Positions 47,515-60,400 of a DNA stretch of 64,000 nt are shown one piece after another. The translations under genes were made by a program, and so were the position numbers. The notes beneath the pieces are model-generated. The model did no database searches, was not told where the DNA came from, and worked only from the letters and a program-made list of their open reading frames with translations. Each line of letters begins with the position of its first letter. Positions within the stretch are counted from its first letter, which is position 1. The DNA is from Trachelipus rathkii (Eukaryota; Arthropoda; Malacostraca; Isopoda; Trachelipodidae), in NCBI GenBank assembly GCA_015478945.1, contig JABUQX010002590.1, positions 76,001 through 140,000 on the forward strand. The letters run 5' to 3'.

Positions 47515-47900
47515 ATTTTCTCGATTTTTAAAATGAAAACATATACTTTATGAAAAGCTTTGTCCCTTTAATATCAAGCAACAGAACATGCCATTTACAG
47601 TTGAGGAAAAGCATAATAATAATTTTCTAGACATCGCAATAATGAAAACAGAAGAAGGGTGAACAAAATTTAAAATTCATGGAAAACCTTCAAAAAACAA
47701 TAATTTTATTCATTGGTTTTCAAACCACGGTGTCAATATAAATAGGCACATATGTCTTGCACTATATTTAAAAGTCTTAATAAATATATATCCCTAAATT
47801 TATAGACAACGAAGTACGTAAGCAATAATGAATCAATTCCTTATATAAACCATTTAAAGAGGCGAAAACTTTGTTTACAGTTCTACAAAGTCAAAACTAA
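47515..47900 (+). pseudogene. Penelope-like element reverse transcriptase, C-terminal fragment
   Basis: With a few stops, the frame from about 47526 reads FNIKQQNMPFTVEEKHNNNF, then LDIAIMKTEEG (stop), TKFKIHGKPSKNNNFIHWF, SNHGVNINRHICLALYLKVL and INIYP. In a shifted frame it continues with IDNEVRKQ-like and INHLKRRKL strings. The order 'FTVEEE...LxFLDv.i.r...g.....YrKPT....yi...S.H....K......l.Ra..i' is characteristic of the RT 3' part in Penelope-like retroelements (family knowledge). No GIY-YIG endonuclease could be found downstream; the copy ends in a TA tract. Confidence 0.7.
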
Positions 47901-47936
47901 AAATAAATATAGCTGCTCAAAACAATAAATTTTACT

Positions 47937-47937
<1 letters not shown>

Positions 47938-47989
<52 letters not shown>

Positions 47990-48054
47990 CCTTAACTACT
48001 GCAGCTCTTTCTTCAATCACCTATCCAACTCTTTCCTTGCCATATATATATAAT

Positions 48055-48104
<50 letters not shown>

Positions 48105-48125
48105 TATATATATACATATATACTC
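47938..48125. repeat. TA microsatellites
   Basis: Two tracts (47938-47988 and 48055-48125) separated by about 60 bases of ordinary sequence. Confidence 0.95.
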
Positions 48126-48148
48126 TGCCTTATATATATATATATATA

Positions 48149-48200
48149 AGGCGTCCGGTCTATGGAAGCAAGGGAAGCAACGCTTCCCTAGCAAATAAAA
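48149..48200 (+). mobile_element. Possible hAT-like element terminus
   Basis: gcgtccggtctatggaagca (48151-48170), then a subterminal hairpin agggaagc-aac-gcttccct (48171-48189), then agcaaataaaag. The pattern resembles a terminal plus subterminal inverted repeat of a hAT-type DNA transposon. No matching second end was found within 1 kb, so this is tentative. Confidence 0.35.
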
Positions 48201-48347
48201 GATAATTTCAAAAATTGAAATTATTCAATCTTAAACAATTACATAAATTATTACAATTAATCATTCTATTTATCAATTTTCCATTAGATTGCTAATCACA
48301 TAAATATAATTGAATGTGTAATTTCATTCGTTGGTCAGTTGCCATTT

Positions 48348-48352
<5 letters not shown>

Positions 48353-48418
<66 letters not shown>
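48353..48418. repeat. (GA)n microsatellite
   Basis: About 32 uninterrupted GA units. Confidence 0.98.
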
Positions 48419-48419
<1 letters not shown>

Positions 48420-48420
<1 letters not shown>

Positions 48421-48977
48421 CAATGTAATCTGACTCATATAAGTAAATGACAAAATTCTTAAAAGCATCCTTTTCCCGTTGAATTACTATTTTTTAACAA
48501 TAAATCATTAAAAATTAGCTTCTTCCTATTCCAAGAGCACATTTTTTCCTCTTAATATACGAAATTTATTAAAAACAATAAAATTCTTCAAAAACATTTT
48601 ACTTAAAAATTTCAAATTTACATTAGAAAAATAAAGCACACATCTTATGTTAAATCAACTCTTGAGGGGAAGCACTTTGGCTATTTTACCTTCTCAGCGT
48701 CTGTACGTGACGTCACTGACTGTGAAGAATTTTATCTTTTGTACATTGAAACAAATCCGTGAAAAGTAATAAATCAAGCAAATGTATGCTTTTAACAATT
48801 ATATGCTATAATTTTAAATAAATTTGGAATAAATATTCAGATTTAATTAATTTTTCTATGAACCAAAAATAATTAAAAGTGAACAATAGTTTTTAAGAAA
48901 ATAGTCATACCTGGATGCTATCTTAAAAGGGATTTGCCAATTTTTGGCCTACAATTTTTGAAATTTAAGAGCTAAAT

Positions 48978-48980
<3 letters not shown>
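48420..48980. other. Unclassified AT-rich sequence
   Basis: No frame and no recognised repeat. Includes a short GC-richer patch near 48670-48725 (ctgtacgtgacgtcactgac). Confidence 0.5.
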
Positions 48981-49350
<370 letters not shown>

Positions 49351-49394
49351 CGCTGCTGCTATATATAGCATTGGAAGAAGGCTTCGGTAACTTT

Positions 49395-49573
49395 TCTAAA
49401 ATCTGCCTCTGAATCGGAAAAATAAATTTTTATTAGAATCAGAGGACAGGAAATCCATTTTGGCATGGAGCGATGAACAGGAATCAACACCGAAAATCGA
49501 AAGAATCGGCCATTTTTTGGAATTGGCATTAAAATTTTGAAATTTTTCAATCGGAATCGGAATTTATTTTCGC

Positions 49574-49575
<2 letters not shown>
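49395..49575 (+). repeat. GAATCGG-rich repeat
   Basis: The word gaatcgg or close variants occurs about six to eight times (for example tgaatcggaa, gaatcagagg, agaatcggcc, aatcggaatcggaattt). A degenerate minisatellite squeezed between TA tracts. Confidence 0.6.
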
Positions 49576-49576
<1 letters not shown>

Positions 49577-49640
<64 letters not shown>

Positions 49641-49760
49641 CCAACAACTTATATATATGTAACATATAATATATAACTCTTCTTCTTCTTGCTATTGTTC
49701 TTCTTATATAATATATATATATATATATAACTCTCTATATATATATGCTATTCAGTAGGA
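49577..49760. repeat. TA microsatellites
   Basis: Long TA tract 49577-49640 and shorter ones at 49708-49730, with a CTT-rich stretch (49676-49705) between. Confidence 0.95.
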
Positions 49761-50143
49761 TCTTTTACCGAAGGTATTTTTATTAAATTTTGTATTTTCC
49801 ACTTTAGAAGTTTTTTTTTTAACCAATAAGCATAAAGATTGAGTTGCCAGACGCTTCAAACGGTTCTAATACAAAGAAGCTAATTAAAGAAATATTAAAG
49901 TTTAAATCAATGTAAACCTACGTAACTAATCATAACCTTATTTAACGTATCATAACCTTACTTAATGTAATTTTTTTTTATTTATAATTTTTTACACTAC
50001 ATTATTTAAAAAAAAAAAGAAAAACACTTATCTGGCACCATGAGAGTTTGTAGATTTTGTTCGAAATATATATAGAAAAATTAAAAAATAACCAAATTTT
50101 TATCTATTTTTCCCACCAACAATTTGCAGGAGAAAGATCCTAC

Positions 50144-50146
<3 letters not shown>

Positions 50147-50240
<94 letters not shown>
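50147..50240. repeat. (TA)n microsatellite, long
   Basis: About 46 almost perfect TA units. Confidence 0.98.
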
Positions 50241-50242
<2 letters not shown>

Positions 50243-50409
50243 AAATATCTCTACCATATACTATATACCTATATATCATCAGTGGCAGTTTTGGGGAAGG
50301 CAAGGGAAGAAATACATCCTTTATAACTACAGATTGCCGACGCATAGAAACTAGAGAGAGCGGATCTCCAGTTATCACTTTTCTTCCATTCCAAATAATT
50401 TTGTCTAAA

Positions 50410-50525
50410 AACTTAGGAGGGGGGACTTGGGTTCTAAACCAACAGAAGAGATTAATAATTTCTTTATATTTTTAATCTGCGTGTGTCAGCAATTTTAAAT
50501 GAAAATTGACAACATTTCCCTCTGA
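50410..50525 (+). mobile_element. tRNA-derived SINE, copy 1 (3' part)
   Basis: gacttgggttctaaaccaac (about 50425-50445), then aga-attaataatttctt-tatatttt, aatctgc, tgtgtcagcaattttaaatg. It matches 50690-50765 of the next copy from the B-box region onward. The A-box half is missing or unrecognisable. Confidence 0.5.
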
Positions 50526-50619
50526 TTAAAGCTCTTTTAACCCTTGACCCGAGTGTGGGCGAAGCTTGTCAAAGGTGAATCATTGCCTTTCTTTAGGAAG
50601 AAGGTATTCTTCAAACGTC

Positions 50620-50763
50620 ATGCTTCCTTTTAGCTCATTTTGTTCTAGTGGTAAAACACTTGTGTAGCATAGCAACTTAGTGAGTTCGGGTTAGAACCCC
50701 ACAGGAGAGTTTAATAATTTCTTATATTTTCAAACTGCCAGTGTGTTAGCAGCTTCAAATGAG

Positions 50764-50770
<7 letters not shown>
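50620..50770 (+). mobile_element. tRNA-derived SINE, copy 2
   Basis: tagctcattttgttctagtg, gtaaaacacttgtg (A-box-like), about 30 bases, then gagttcgggttagaacccca (B-box-like, about 50681-50700), then a body shared with copy 1 (gagtttaataatttcttata, gtgtgttagcagcttcaaat) ending in a TA microsatellite. This is the typical layout: pol III promoter head, body, simple-sequence tail. Confidence 0.6.
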
Positions 50771-50802
<32 letters not shown>

Positions 50803-50895
50803 AATAACAACTAATATATATATAACATAATAATAATATATATAACAACTAGCTAACTATAACTGTTAACAGCTACATATAGTATATATATATAT
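50763..50895. repeat. TA-rich microsatellites
   Basis: TA tract at 50766-50800 and looser TA/TAA sequence to 50895. Confidence 0.9.
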
Positions 50896-50899
50896 CAAA

Positions 50900-51270
50900 A
50901 GTTGGTGTTGAGGAAATTTTTAAAGAGAAGATTCCTATTTTTTCTCAAAAAAAATCGGGAAAAAATCATGCCTGTTATTTTCCTGTTTTCTAATAAATTT
51001 GGAGAAATAATGAGAGTAAACATGTCAAAATTTTAATTTACTTGTACATAATTTAATAATTTTACATAAATGTCTATGTACAAAAACGCCTATTCTTATG
51101 TAAGTATATGCAAATTAAACATGTGTATTTATTGCATACATGTATCGTATGCACACCTAATATACACACTGGCATAATCTTAGCGTACTTGAATGTATTT
51201 ATATTTATATCTTCATTGTACATTATTTTATATATACTTTTAAATTCTTGTGTATGAAGTGCTTGCATTA

Positions 51271-51305
<35 letters not shown>

Positions 51306-51390
51306 GCATAATATAATAATAATATATAACAACCTTATATATAAAGTTAAATAATTTTGTTAACAAGTCCCTAAAAGGATAAAATTGTAA
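50900..51390. other. Unclassified AT-rich sequence
   Basis: No gene recognised. TA tract at 51275-51303. Confidence 0.5.
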
Positions 51391-51399
51391 ATTCTGATA

Positions 51400-52525
51400 A
51401 AAATCGAATTGAACGCAATGCTGCTCTAAGAATCCCCTTATGAATCTTACTAGTCGCCTTATTTCGATGTCTCACTCTAATATGACTCTTCCTCTTGGTG
51501 CAACTATTATGTCAAGTACCTAAAATAGAGAATACTTTTTTGAGTACTAATTATCTGGCAAGGAAAAATTATTCACGGTTTAAAAAGAGAGGTGGCTTGA
51601 AAGAAGAAGGAACCAACACAAACAAACCTGGATTTCTCAATGTTTAAACAAAATTCACGAGAAAGCAGGGCACCCCTTATGAAACAAGGGCGATGCAGTG
51701 GCTATGTAATGGAAGTGCTCAACTCCATCGAGCACCTACTATTGTTGTACCTGTAGAAAACAGATAGTGCCCCAACGTAACGTCCCATAGATAGAGGGTC
51801 AAGAGAGTTTAAAAGTAGGGGACAATATTTTAGTTTTTTACCCTTAAACTCGACCCTATCCAAAAGAAGGGTGGAATTAGGGATCCCCAAATGTGAGAAC
51901 AGTACTCCATTCATGGGCGGATAAGACCCTTACTCAACTGGAGTAACAGTTAGAGGGAAAAAATATCCACAACCTGGACAAAATTCCCAGCTTCTTAAAG
52001 TCCTCATTAAAAACCATTGTGACATGAGTTTCCAAGACAATTTGTTGTTTATGATCAAATCAATAATGTTTATGTTATTAACAGATGAAACGCTAGAGCA
52101 GTCGAAATAAATATCAAAGTTGAGAGGTCTTTTTGAGAGGGATATGTGAAGAAGTTGAATTTTTAAAGAGTTAAAATTCACACAGTTGAGGCTGTCCCAC
52201 CGAGAAATCCCATTAGGATCTGTAAGAATAGAATCGGAAAGCTAAAGTCGAGAAGCCACTCTAGGAGCAAAAGAGTTGGTAGCTTTGAAATAAGTAGAAG
52301 AATGGAGAGTTGAGTCATCGGCCTAAGAGTGAACAGAGTTAGAAGTGCAGCTGAGAAGATCGTTGATGAAAAATAAGAATAAAGTAGGAGATAGAACAGA
52401 ACCTTGAGGTACACAATAATTGACAGAAAATTAGGAAGAGATCGCTCCATCAACAAGTGCCGATATGGAACGATATGAAAGAAAGCTACCCATGAATAAG
52501 CAAAGGAAAGGAGGAAACTCAAAGG
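51400..52525 (-). mobile_element. Jockey/CR1-group LINE, RT and C-terminal part (5'-truncated)
   Basis: Minus-strand reading, with three frames joined by frameshifts. 52480-52190 gives SFLSYRSISALVDGA, CVPQGSVLSPTLFLFFINDL, then an in-frame TAG and ADDSTLH (catalytic Asp pair near 52314-52322), and RWDSLNCVNFNS. 52181-51930 gives FNSLKIQLLHISLSKRPLNF, a DCSS...VNNINI segment and LSWK. 51914-51700 gives HLGIPNSTLLLDRVEFKGKK, LNSLDPLS, GALSVFYRYNNSRCSMELS. It continues to about 51540 with SFFFQATSLFKP-like sequence. GVPQGSVLSP and the DD-containing ADDSTLH are RT hallmarks. At least three stops and several shifts make it dead. It begins abruptly near 52525, next to a Penelope-like fragment. Confidence 0.85.
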
Positions 52526-52534
52526 AACTGATGA

Positions 52535-53120
52535 AAATATTCGTTGTTAATAGATTGGTTGGTCTTGGTCAAACCTAAGATATCGGAGGGACCATCAACA
52601 AATAAGCTACTTTGAATAATGTTACGTGTTTCACCTACTAGGACGTTGGTGAAAAAGCTTCCCATATCGAAGCTAGCTATGTAGCAGGATTCATATAAAC
52701 TACTATCAAATCGGCGAACTCAAAATAATCACGAAGAGTGAGGGAATTAAGAGTCAGGTGACTCAGAAATGGGGCCAAATATTTTGTCAAGGCTGTAAGT
52801 AGGGGTATTTATAGCAGATAAAATGGGGAGCAGGGGAACGTCAGGCTTATGAGTTATGAAATCCCATACAGAATCTCGTAGGCAAAAACTTGAAACAAAT
52901 ACCTTGTCATGGGATACCTCGTCACTTGAGGAATTTAAGAAAGTTGTTTAACATGTCTTTAATACCTATGATGTGTATCAAAATATCACTCGAAAAATTC
53001 TTGAATTTAGAAACTTCTGACAAACGAATGTTCATTTTGTTAATGTATTCATCCCATCTCGAGAACAAACCACTCCATGACCTATCCCTACCCAGACCTC
53101 TCAAGGAACCAGCCTTTGGA
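52535..53120 (-). pseudogene. Penelope-like element reverse transcriptase, N-terminal/central fragment
   Basis: On the minus strand, 53050-52920 reads DEYINKMNIRLSEVSKFKNF, SSDILIHIIGIKDMLNNFL, KFLK, then after a stop RGIP. 52890-52830 has LYG...HKPDVPLLPILSAINTP in a shifted frame, followed by TYSLDKIFGPISESPDS. 52690-52560 reads YLASFDMGSFFTNVLVGETR, NIIQSSLF and GLTKTNQS. The order (YxxKM..LsdvSKFK, then YGLPKIHK, PLRPIlSaiNTPTY, then aSFDv.SLFTNIPl.ET) is that of Penelope-like RTs; the SFDM Asp is the first catalytic residue. The second catalytic block is absent because the Jockey/CR1 LINE starts at 52525. The 81-codon plus-strand frame 52890-53135 is antisense to it. Confidence 0.75.
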
Positions 53121-53289
53121 CGCAAATACTGGTGAAAAAAATCTTTCCATTAATTTATAAAAGAATTTGTAACCTAATGACTTTAGATCCAGTATAAAAA
53201 TCGACTTTAGTCTTAAATTCAGATTTTTTTCACTATATTGTAGTTATTTAACTCATTGTTATAAAATAAGCTTACAAGAAATCGAATAC

Positions 53290-56200
53290 CAATTGTGTGT
53301 GTTTAGGTTTAGTATATACAATCTTGTCTTGTATGGGAGATTTCGGTGTCCGGTGTTTGAGTCGAGAGTATAATTTGATTGACTTTTCAATAGATGAGTA
53401 ATACTTGGAGAGGCTCAGGATGTCTGTGAAACGCGCTCACTCTACATTCTGGTTTAATGTGTGTTACTATATGTTGCACCGTAAAATATTTACAATTTTG
53501 ATGTACGTGAGTAGAAAGTGCGTCTATCAATAGTCATAATATTGGATTTATAATTCGATGTTATAATATATGTAATAACAAAGGAAATAATTAAACAGCG
53601 TCTATCAATAAAGATATTTATTTATTTTTATATCTTATTTTTTTGTGAGATTCATTCCGTATTCGAAGTTTACAATATTTATTATATAAATTTTATGCGC
53701 GGGTGCATTATATAAATAGGTAATTCTAGGCTACACTACGCTTTTGTGGATTACCCAAATCCATATCGTACAACTAATCTAGGTAAAAAATATTAAAAAC
53801 AACTCATTATAGGTAGTTAAAGTGATAAGCGAAGGTCAATAGCTATTTTAATATTGTTGGATATGATGAATACATCATGCTAGCTATAAGAGAAAAAATC
53901 TAATTAGAAATTTTGTTCCTGTCTCTAATATATAATAGATATTATCGCATGGGTTTAGATTGTTTATTTTCTATGATTATATATTATATTAATTTGGGCT
54001 TCCGTAGGTAACTGTAGGCAGTAATGTTAAGTGAAAAAGGAGTTTTTTTCTATTAATATGAAGAATCTCACTCATATTAATGCAATAACTTAATAATATA
54101 TTTTGAATGAAAATAAAAAGCAGTGTAGTGCGTTCAAAATAATTAAACTTTGTATAAAATATATAAAATATAGTTCGCCAAATATTGATAGTAAATAGCA
54201 AAGTAAATAATAAATTTGTTATAACATAAATGTCTGTTATTACTTTGTGATACAGATAACGTGGTGATCTAATATAACTATAAGATAATAATATTTGGGC
54301 TGCGATAGGTAGACTGTGAGGGTCGGTTTTGAATCATATACTTGTATGTTTTCACATGACAGTCTTAAAATAATTTGAATACAATTTCGATGTATGTTAG
54401 AATATGATATAAAGTAGTTGTGAAAGATGATGACGTTTTATTATAGATATAAAAATGATGTTTTGTAAGAAAAAATGAAAATCCAAAAAAATTCTCTGTA
54501 TAAGAATATGTAATAGTTCACTAGTAGTTTAGCAAATTGGTTTTCGTAATTAAATAAAATCTTGTGGTTCTTAAAGGTTAAATTTAATGGCAGTAGTTTT
54601 TATTTTGGGGTGACTAGATCTTGCTTTGCAACTGTAAAAGTAATTTAGTACTAATATGATTGTATTTGGATAATATGCTATAAAGTCATAATTCATATAT
54701 TTAGTATTAGTTGAGTCATATTTGATGTTAAGATAATAAAAGTGAATAATTAATATTTGTTTTATTAGTGATATGTACATATGTATTCAGTTTAGATCAG
54801 TTTCAGATAATCTATTATATTGCGAGGTAATACACATAGGACTTAATTTAGGCAGGTCGTCTGAGATGGGTATCCGGTCTTTTGCACACGTAAGACTAGA
54901 TTCACACAGGATTTAGAAAGGTGTATGCGACAATTTAAAATGATCACGTAGTCAAGCTTAAATTTAATAATAAAGATACAAATATAAATATAGATAATAA
55001 GAAAAAACAAGAAATAAAAATCCTGGTATTGTTTATATAGTGTTATCTTAAAGTACCCACAAATGTCCACATAAAAATACCATTTGTGAGCTGTACCTAG
55101 GTCAATATTACCTATTATCTTAAGCTAAGAAGCTCGCTCTTATGAGGAGTCGTCATCGTGGTTTGCGTTTGGCATATGTCCATAGTTAAATTTATAATTT
55201 GTTTGCTTACATTTATTTTATGATGTTAAATGTGCGAGACGTTAAAGCTTTATTTATATTGTTCTCACATATATTTCCCGAGTTCGACTGGTAAATAAAT
55301 ATGAAATCTAGTACTTCCTAAGTTTTATACATAATCTTTCATGTTAAATCGTTCAGATAATAATTTGTCCTTGTAATTTAGGCAGATGTTTTGAGGTTTT
55401 TTTTTTGCCACAAATGTAAAAAAATTACACATTTATGTAGATGAATCTAATCGTGTTCTGTCAAGGCTTGACTTCTATATATTGTTTATATGTGTTTATC
55501 AACTAAACGACATTGGCAGGAGAAAAAGCTAAATGTTTGTTATAATAGTGTAAATATAACAAATGTATAAGAATCGGTATTTTCTGATAATAATGAATTC
55601 TGGGCTGCTTAGGTAATCTCATAGGAAAGTATTAACTGGTAGGTATCATGCTTTGCAAGCCGTAAAAAAATTTACACATTTATAAAGTGATAAAGCGTAG
55701 TGCAATAGTTATAAGTATATTGTTGATATGTGTAGCATTGTAATAAAATTGTCTTATATATATATGTTAATAAATAAGATGTATTCTCATGCTGTGAGTA
55801 AAATCGGTTTCAGATAATTATTTTTGGACTCCTAAACGAAACATTGGGCAAGGTGTTTCGCACGGTATCCCGCAGGTCCTTCTGTTTCAAGAACCCGTAA
55901 ATAAGAAGGTCTCCTTATGAGAATTGATGTTTATGGTGATAAGCGTTAAGTTACGGAGCTTAATGAATGTTATATAATGTTTTATAGGTTAGTATTGTTA
56001 AATATCGATCTAAGTAATCAGTAAATTTTGTTTAAAACTATATTTTTAGTGCTATGGTATTATACGTTAGATTTACGTTGTTTCATTATATACGAAGTTA
56101 AGGGTTCTCGCTGGTATGAATTTAGTCTCAGAAGTGCTTTAGTTTGACACAGGACTTTGATCGAAACATTTTTAACAGGAGTTTATTAAGTTATAATGAA

Positions 56201-57420
56201 AGCGTTGTCAAGCTTATTTATAACGTTAGGTTCGTTATATATGTATTAAAAGCAGAAATCTGGAATTGTGTAGTATAATATTATTCTTTAGTGGTGATCG
56301 GTTTATGAGATTTATATTTGGATATCGCTGAGGTATTTGGCAGGTCTTTTGACGGTATCTTTACTTGCTGTTCACATATAGTTCCGTAAAAATAATTTAC
56401 AAGTGTTTTTGTATGATAAGTGATAAAGTTTAAGTGCATATGAGCTTAGAATTATATAATTAGTTATATAGTGAATAGCAAAAGAAATCTAAATTTGTTT
56501 AATAAATGTGATTATAATAATATAAATTTTCGGTTTTTTTATTATTATAATTTTTTTGGCTCACTAGTTAAATTTTATGTAGGTTGTTTGAGGTATCCTT
56601 CTTTGCATCCAGACAGCAATAAATCTAAAGAGATTTACGAGTTTATGGTAAGTCGATAAATTGTTGATTTTTCAAAATTAAAGTGTATAAGTGTAATACA
56701 AAGAGGCTAAATTGGGTAAAGAAACTCTTGAGAAATATCTCTTTATTTTGTCATTCATGTATAGAAAAACTTCTGGTCGTTTATCATGATATTAGGTAAG
56801 TAAGAAGGACCTCCTAGAGATAATTTTTAAGCTAGAGTTGCTTTTGAACGGATATCTTATAAATTGCACAACTGTAAAAATTTTAACATTTTGATGCTTT
56901 GAGTAATAGAAGCGTATTCAAGCTATTTTTTTATTTTTTATGTGTAATAGCATATAATTCAAAAGTCGTATTAATTTTTGTGTTACTCAATCATGAATAG
57001 TTTATGTCAGATCGTGTGTTCTCAGTTAATGTAAGTTTTTCTGGTCGTCTCTCGTATAGTAATTAAATAGTTAAGAACTAGGTGGTTTTGAGAAGTGATA
57101 TTCTCTTTGCACAACCAATAATAAAATTTAATATAATCTAATATTTTATGAACAATGTAGAACATTCCTTTAAGAAGATAGCGGCGAAGAGATTATAATT
57201 ACTTAAAATTTTCTTAAAGGTAGATATGTAAATTATAGAAGGAAATCGGGTTCAAAATGTTTGGACGATAGTAAGAGGGATATCCTTTTTGATTCTGAAT
57301 TCTAAAGAATAAATTAATTGATGTGGCTCCTTGTAATTTGAGGTCGCTAGTCTTTGAGGTATCTTCCTTTGCACATCCGTAAAAAATTAATTTAACCAAA
57401 TATTATGATTATTTTGTTAT
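53290..57420 (+). repeat. ~240-bp-period satellite array, plus orientation
   Basis: Recurring order in each unit: cggtttcagataat, tttgggctcc/gctt-aggta, ggcaggt-ttt-gaggtat, ctttgcacaaccgtaaaa-tttac, attttgatgta, gtgataaagcgtagtcaagctt, then ttaataacaaaagaaat. The landmark t(t)tgca...cgtaaa falls near 53473, 54345, 54625, 54870, 55410, 55650, 55890, 56375, 56610, 56868, 57105 and 57373, giving spacing around 240-250 bases or a multiple. Units are strongly diverged. No coding content; frames such as 56471-56659 are incidental. Confidence 0.8.
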
Positions 57421-60400
57421 TATGAGATATATTCTTTTAGGCTTTAATATAAATTTCATGCTTGAGAAACAATTATAACAATACATTACAATTGTAAAAT
57501 TGTTACGTAGTTTGTGCAAAGAATAAGATACTATGCCAAATCACCTACCCTAAATTACCTATAGGAGTAACTTCTAATTTATTATCTGAAAATCACGTTA
57601 TTAAATGAGATACATTTTTATTAAAAAAAATTATAATTTTCTTAACATATATATACACATAAACAATATAAATAAAGCTTGACTACGCTTTAATATCACT
57701 ATATCAAATTGTAAATATATTTTACGGTTGTTTTGCAAAGGAGAATACCAAACCTGCCCTAAATTACATAGGAAAGCCCAAATTTATTATCTGAAAACCG
57801 ATCTAACTGAAAGACAAATTATATATAACATTTATTATTATTTTAATTACAGCACGCTATGTTTCAATCAACATATCCTCCCGCGGTTTTTAGTACATAT
57901 GAGATTGTTTAGGTATTATTGTTCTCAATTAGTTTATATATATATGACAAAGAATAAGTATAGCTATTGACCATTTTATCTAAAGTAAAGTTTTTAAATT
58001 ACCTTAATGAGCCCAAAATTATAATATTATATTATCAAATATTTATCACTACTAACTATTAATATTATTATTATTAAAATTTTATTAAGAATTTACTAAT
58101 ATATACTCATATATATTACACTCATAAAAACTAATATATATAAAATAATATAGATCATTAGAATACTTAATGTCTCCTTGATTAATCAATTTGTAAATAT
58201 ATATATATTACGTGATGTATATATATGCCATATGTAACGGAGATTATTTTAACTATATATTGGAGGTTGTACTCAGGAAAGAAAGATACAATTAAACTTG
58301 GTCCAACTATATTTCATTGAGATTTGTGAGAGGTACTACCAATATTATCATATAATTAATAGCGGTGTGTGAAAACTAACTTTACAAAGCTAACCATCAC
58401 TCTACATATATAATAGCATATGGAGCTCATAACCTCAAAATAATTAAATTAGTATCATTATATTTAGAGAGCGCTATTACAACATTATAAAGATATATAT
58501 ATAATGAGTCACTTGTATAATACTATATAGCTTTAATATATTTTTAATCATACCATGTTGGTATATATATTAATATATATTTATACTTGAGTTGTTGCTA
58601 AATATAAGATAAAGATAATCACTATCAAACATAACGTGCTTAAATTTTAATCACTAGGATACTATAATAATTATCTGAAACCGATATTATATTAGATCAT
58701 AAATAACATGGTTATCTCAAGTTTGTTTGAAAGTCCACAAATTTTATATCTTTAAGAGAATAAATTTCCTCCTATTCTACTACTATCTAACATTACATTT
58801 ATAGCAAAAAAATTTTAAATAATATCATAAATCACTAGCTTGAATACGCTTTATCTCACATCAAATTGTAATTTTTTACAGTTGTGCCATAAAGTAGTAA
58901 GTTATTTGTGATCTCTATAGCTGCTGTAGTGGTCTCTCAAAAATAGAATATGTACGCAGGTATATTTTTAATATTTTGTCCATTATTTTTTGTTTCCAAA
59001 GGTATATTACATTGATCTTTTCATCTGTACGTTTACTTTTTGTCTTTTAGTTGTGTAATCGATAATATCTATGAGTTAATCATTTTATATTTGCTATTTG
59101 ACAGTGTATAACATAATTTTTAATTAAGCCTTATTATTAATTATATAATGCTTTAAATGCAATATTCTTAGTTATCCATTCTAAAACTGTGTAATTAGTA
59201 ATAGATGTAATTTTAATCCAACGCACACTAGTGTGGTTTGTATAGTCTAAGTTTTCAATAATGATTAAGTATAATTTATAACTCCAACTCATACTTATCG
59301 CAAATAGATCTCATATATATATATAGATACCAAAAAAGAGAGAGATACAGATAAACCGATCTATACTAATAAATCTATACACATTAATAAAATATATTTA
59401 AGTAATTTATTTGCTAAAATATTATTTTTGACATAAAATAACAAAATATAATTACAGTGATCTTAGTAACCTACGCTTTTTATCTAACTTAACTATATCA
59501 AATTGGTATATAATAATATGTTTTTATAACCGGTTGTGCAGAAGAGATATATATATAATATACTAAGACTAGCCTAAATATTTAACCTAGGAAAATCCAT
59601 AAATTATTTAATCTGTAATATAATTTAATAAAATATAAATAATTTATGAGGTCAATATATTATATTAAATCAAATATTTATTGAAAGAATCTCTTGATAT
59701 TTATATACATTATTTATAGGACAACATATACTATAGCACAATGATCTTTACTAACTTCTCTTTGAACTTTTTTTTTTTCTGTTTTTAGTGTTTCTTTAAA
59801 TATTACATTAGTATATATGGTAAATGTTTACAGTTGTGTGACTCCTAGCATCATGCCTAAGTACAATTTAAGGGTGTGTACCGCGTCAATGAGATCAAAG
59901 ATCATATAATTGTTAGGTAATTCAGCCTACCGTCTTACTTACGAAACTCTCTTCAGTCTTGAATACATATTATAACAAATATATAAATTTTCTTGCTCTT
60001 ATTTATTATTTCTTATTATCAATATATATTTAACTTGACAGAGTGAAACGCTACCCTTCATGCACTACATCAAGGTATTGGTAAATATTCTTGAGCCCAC
60101 GCATGAGTATGGTGAGATACAGAGGAGATATTCCCTCAAACACCTGCTCTCTGAGGATTACGTAGGAGTCACTTACTCATTACTCTGAGAAGACGGAAAT
60201 ACTAACATGAATAGCTAGTATTGATAAACTTACTTTAGATTCTCTTCGGCCCTACTCTTTCGAGCGGAGCGCGAGATACTCCACAGGAGAATATGACATA
60301 GCCCTCTGGCGCTTAGCTCTCATCTATTATTTATGGTATTAATGGTGTGTCTTCTGTGGGGGGGTGTATATCATACACAGAGAACCAAATCTTTCCCCTT

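Noticed and set aside
52890..53135. 81-codon plus-strand open frame
   Set aside because: Antisense to the Penelope-like RT fragment; the minus-strand frame carries the family motifs.
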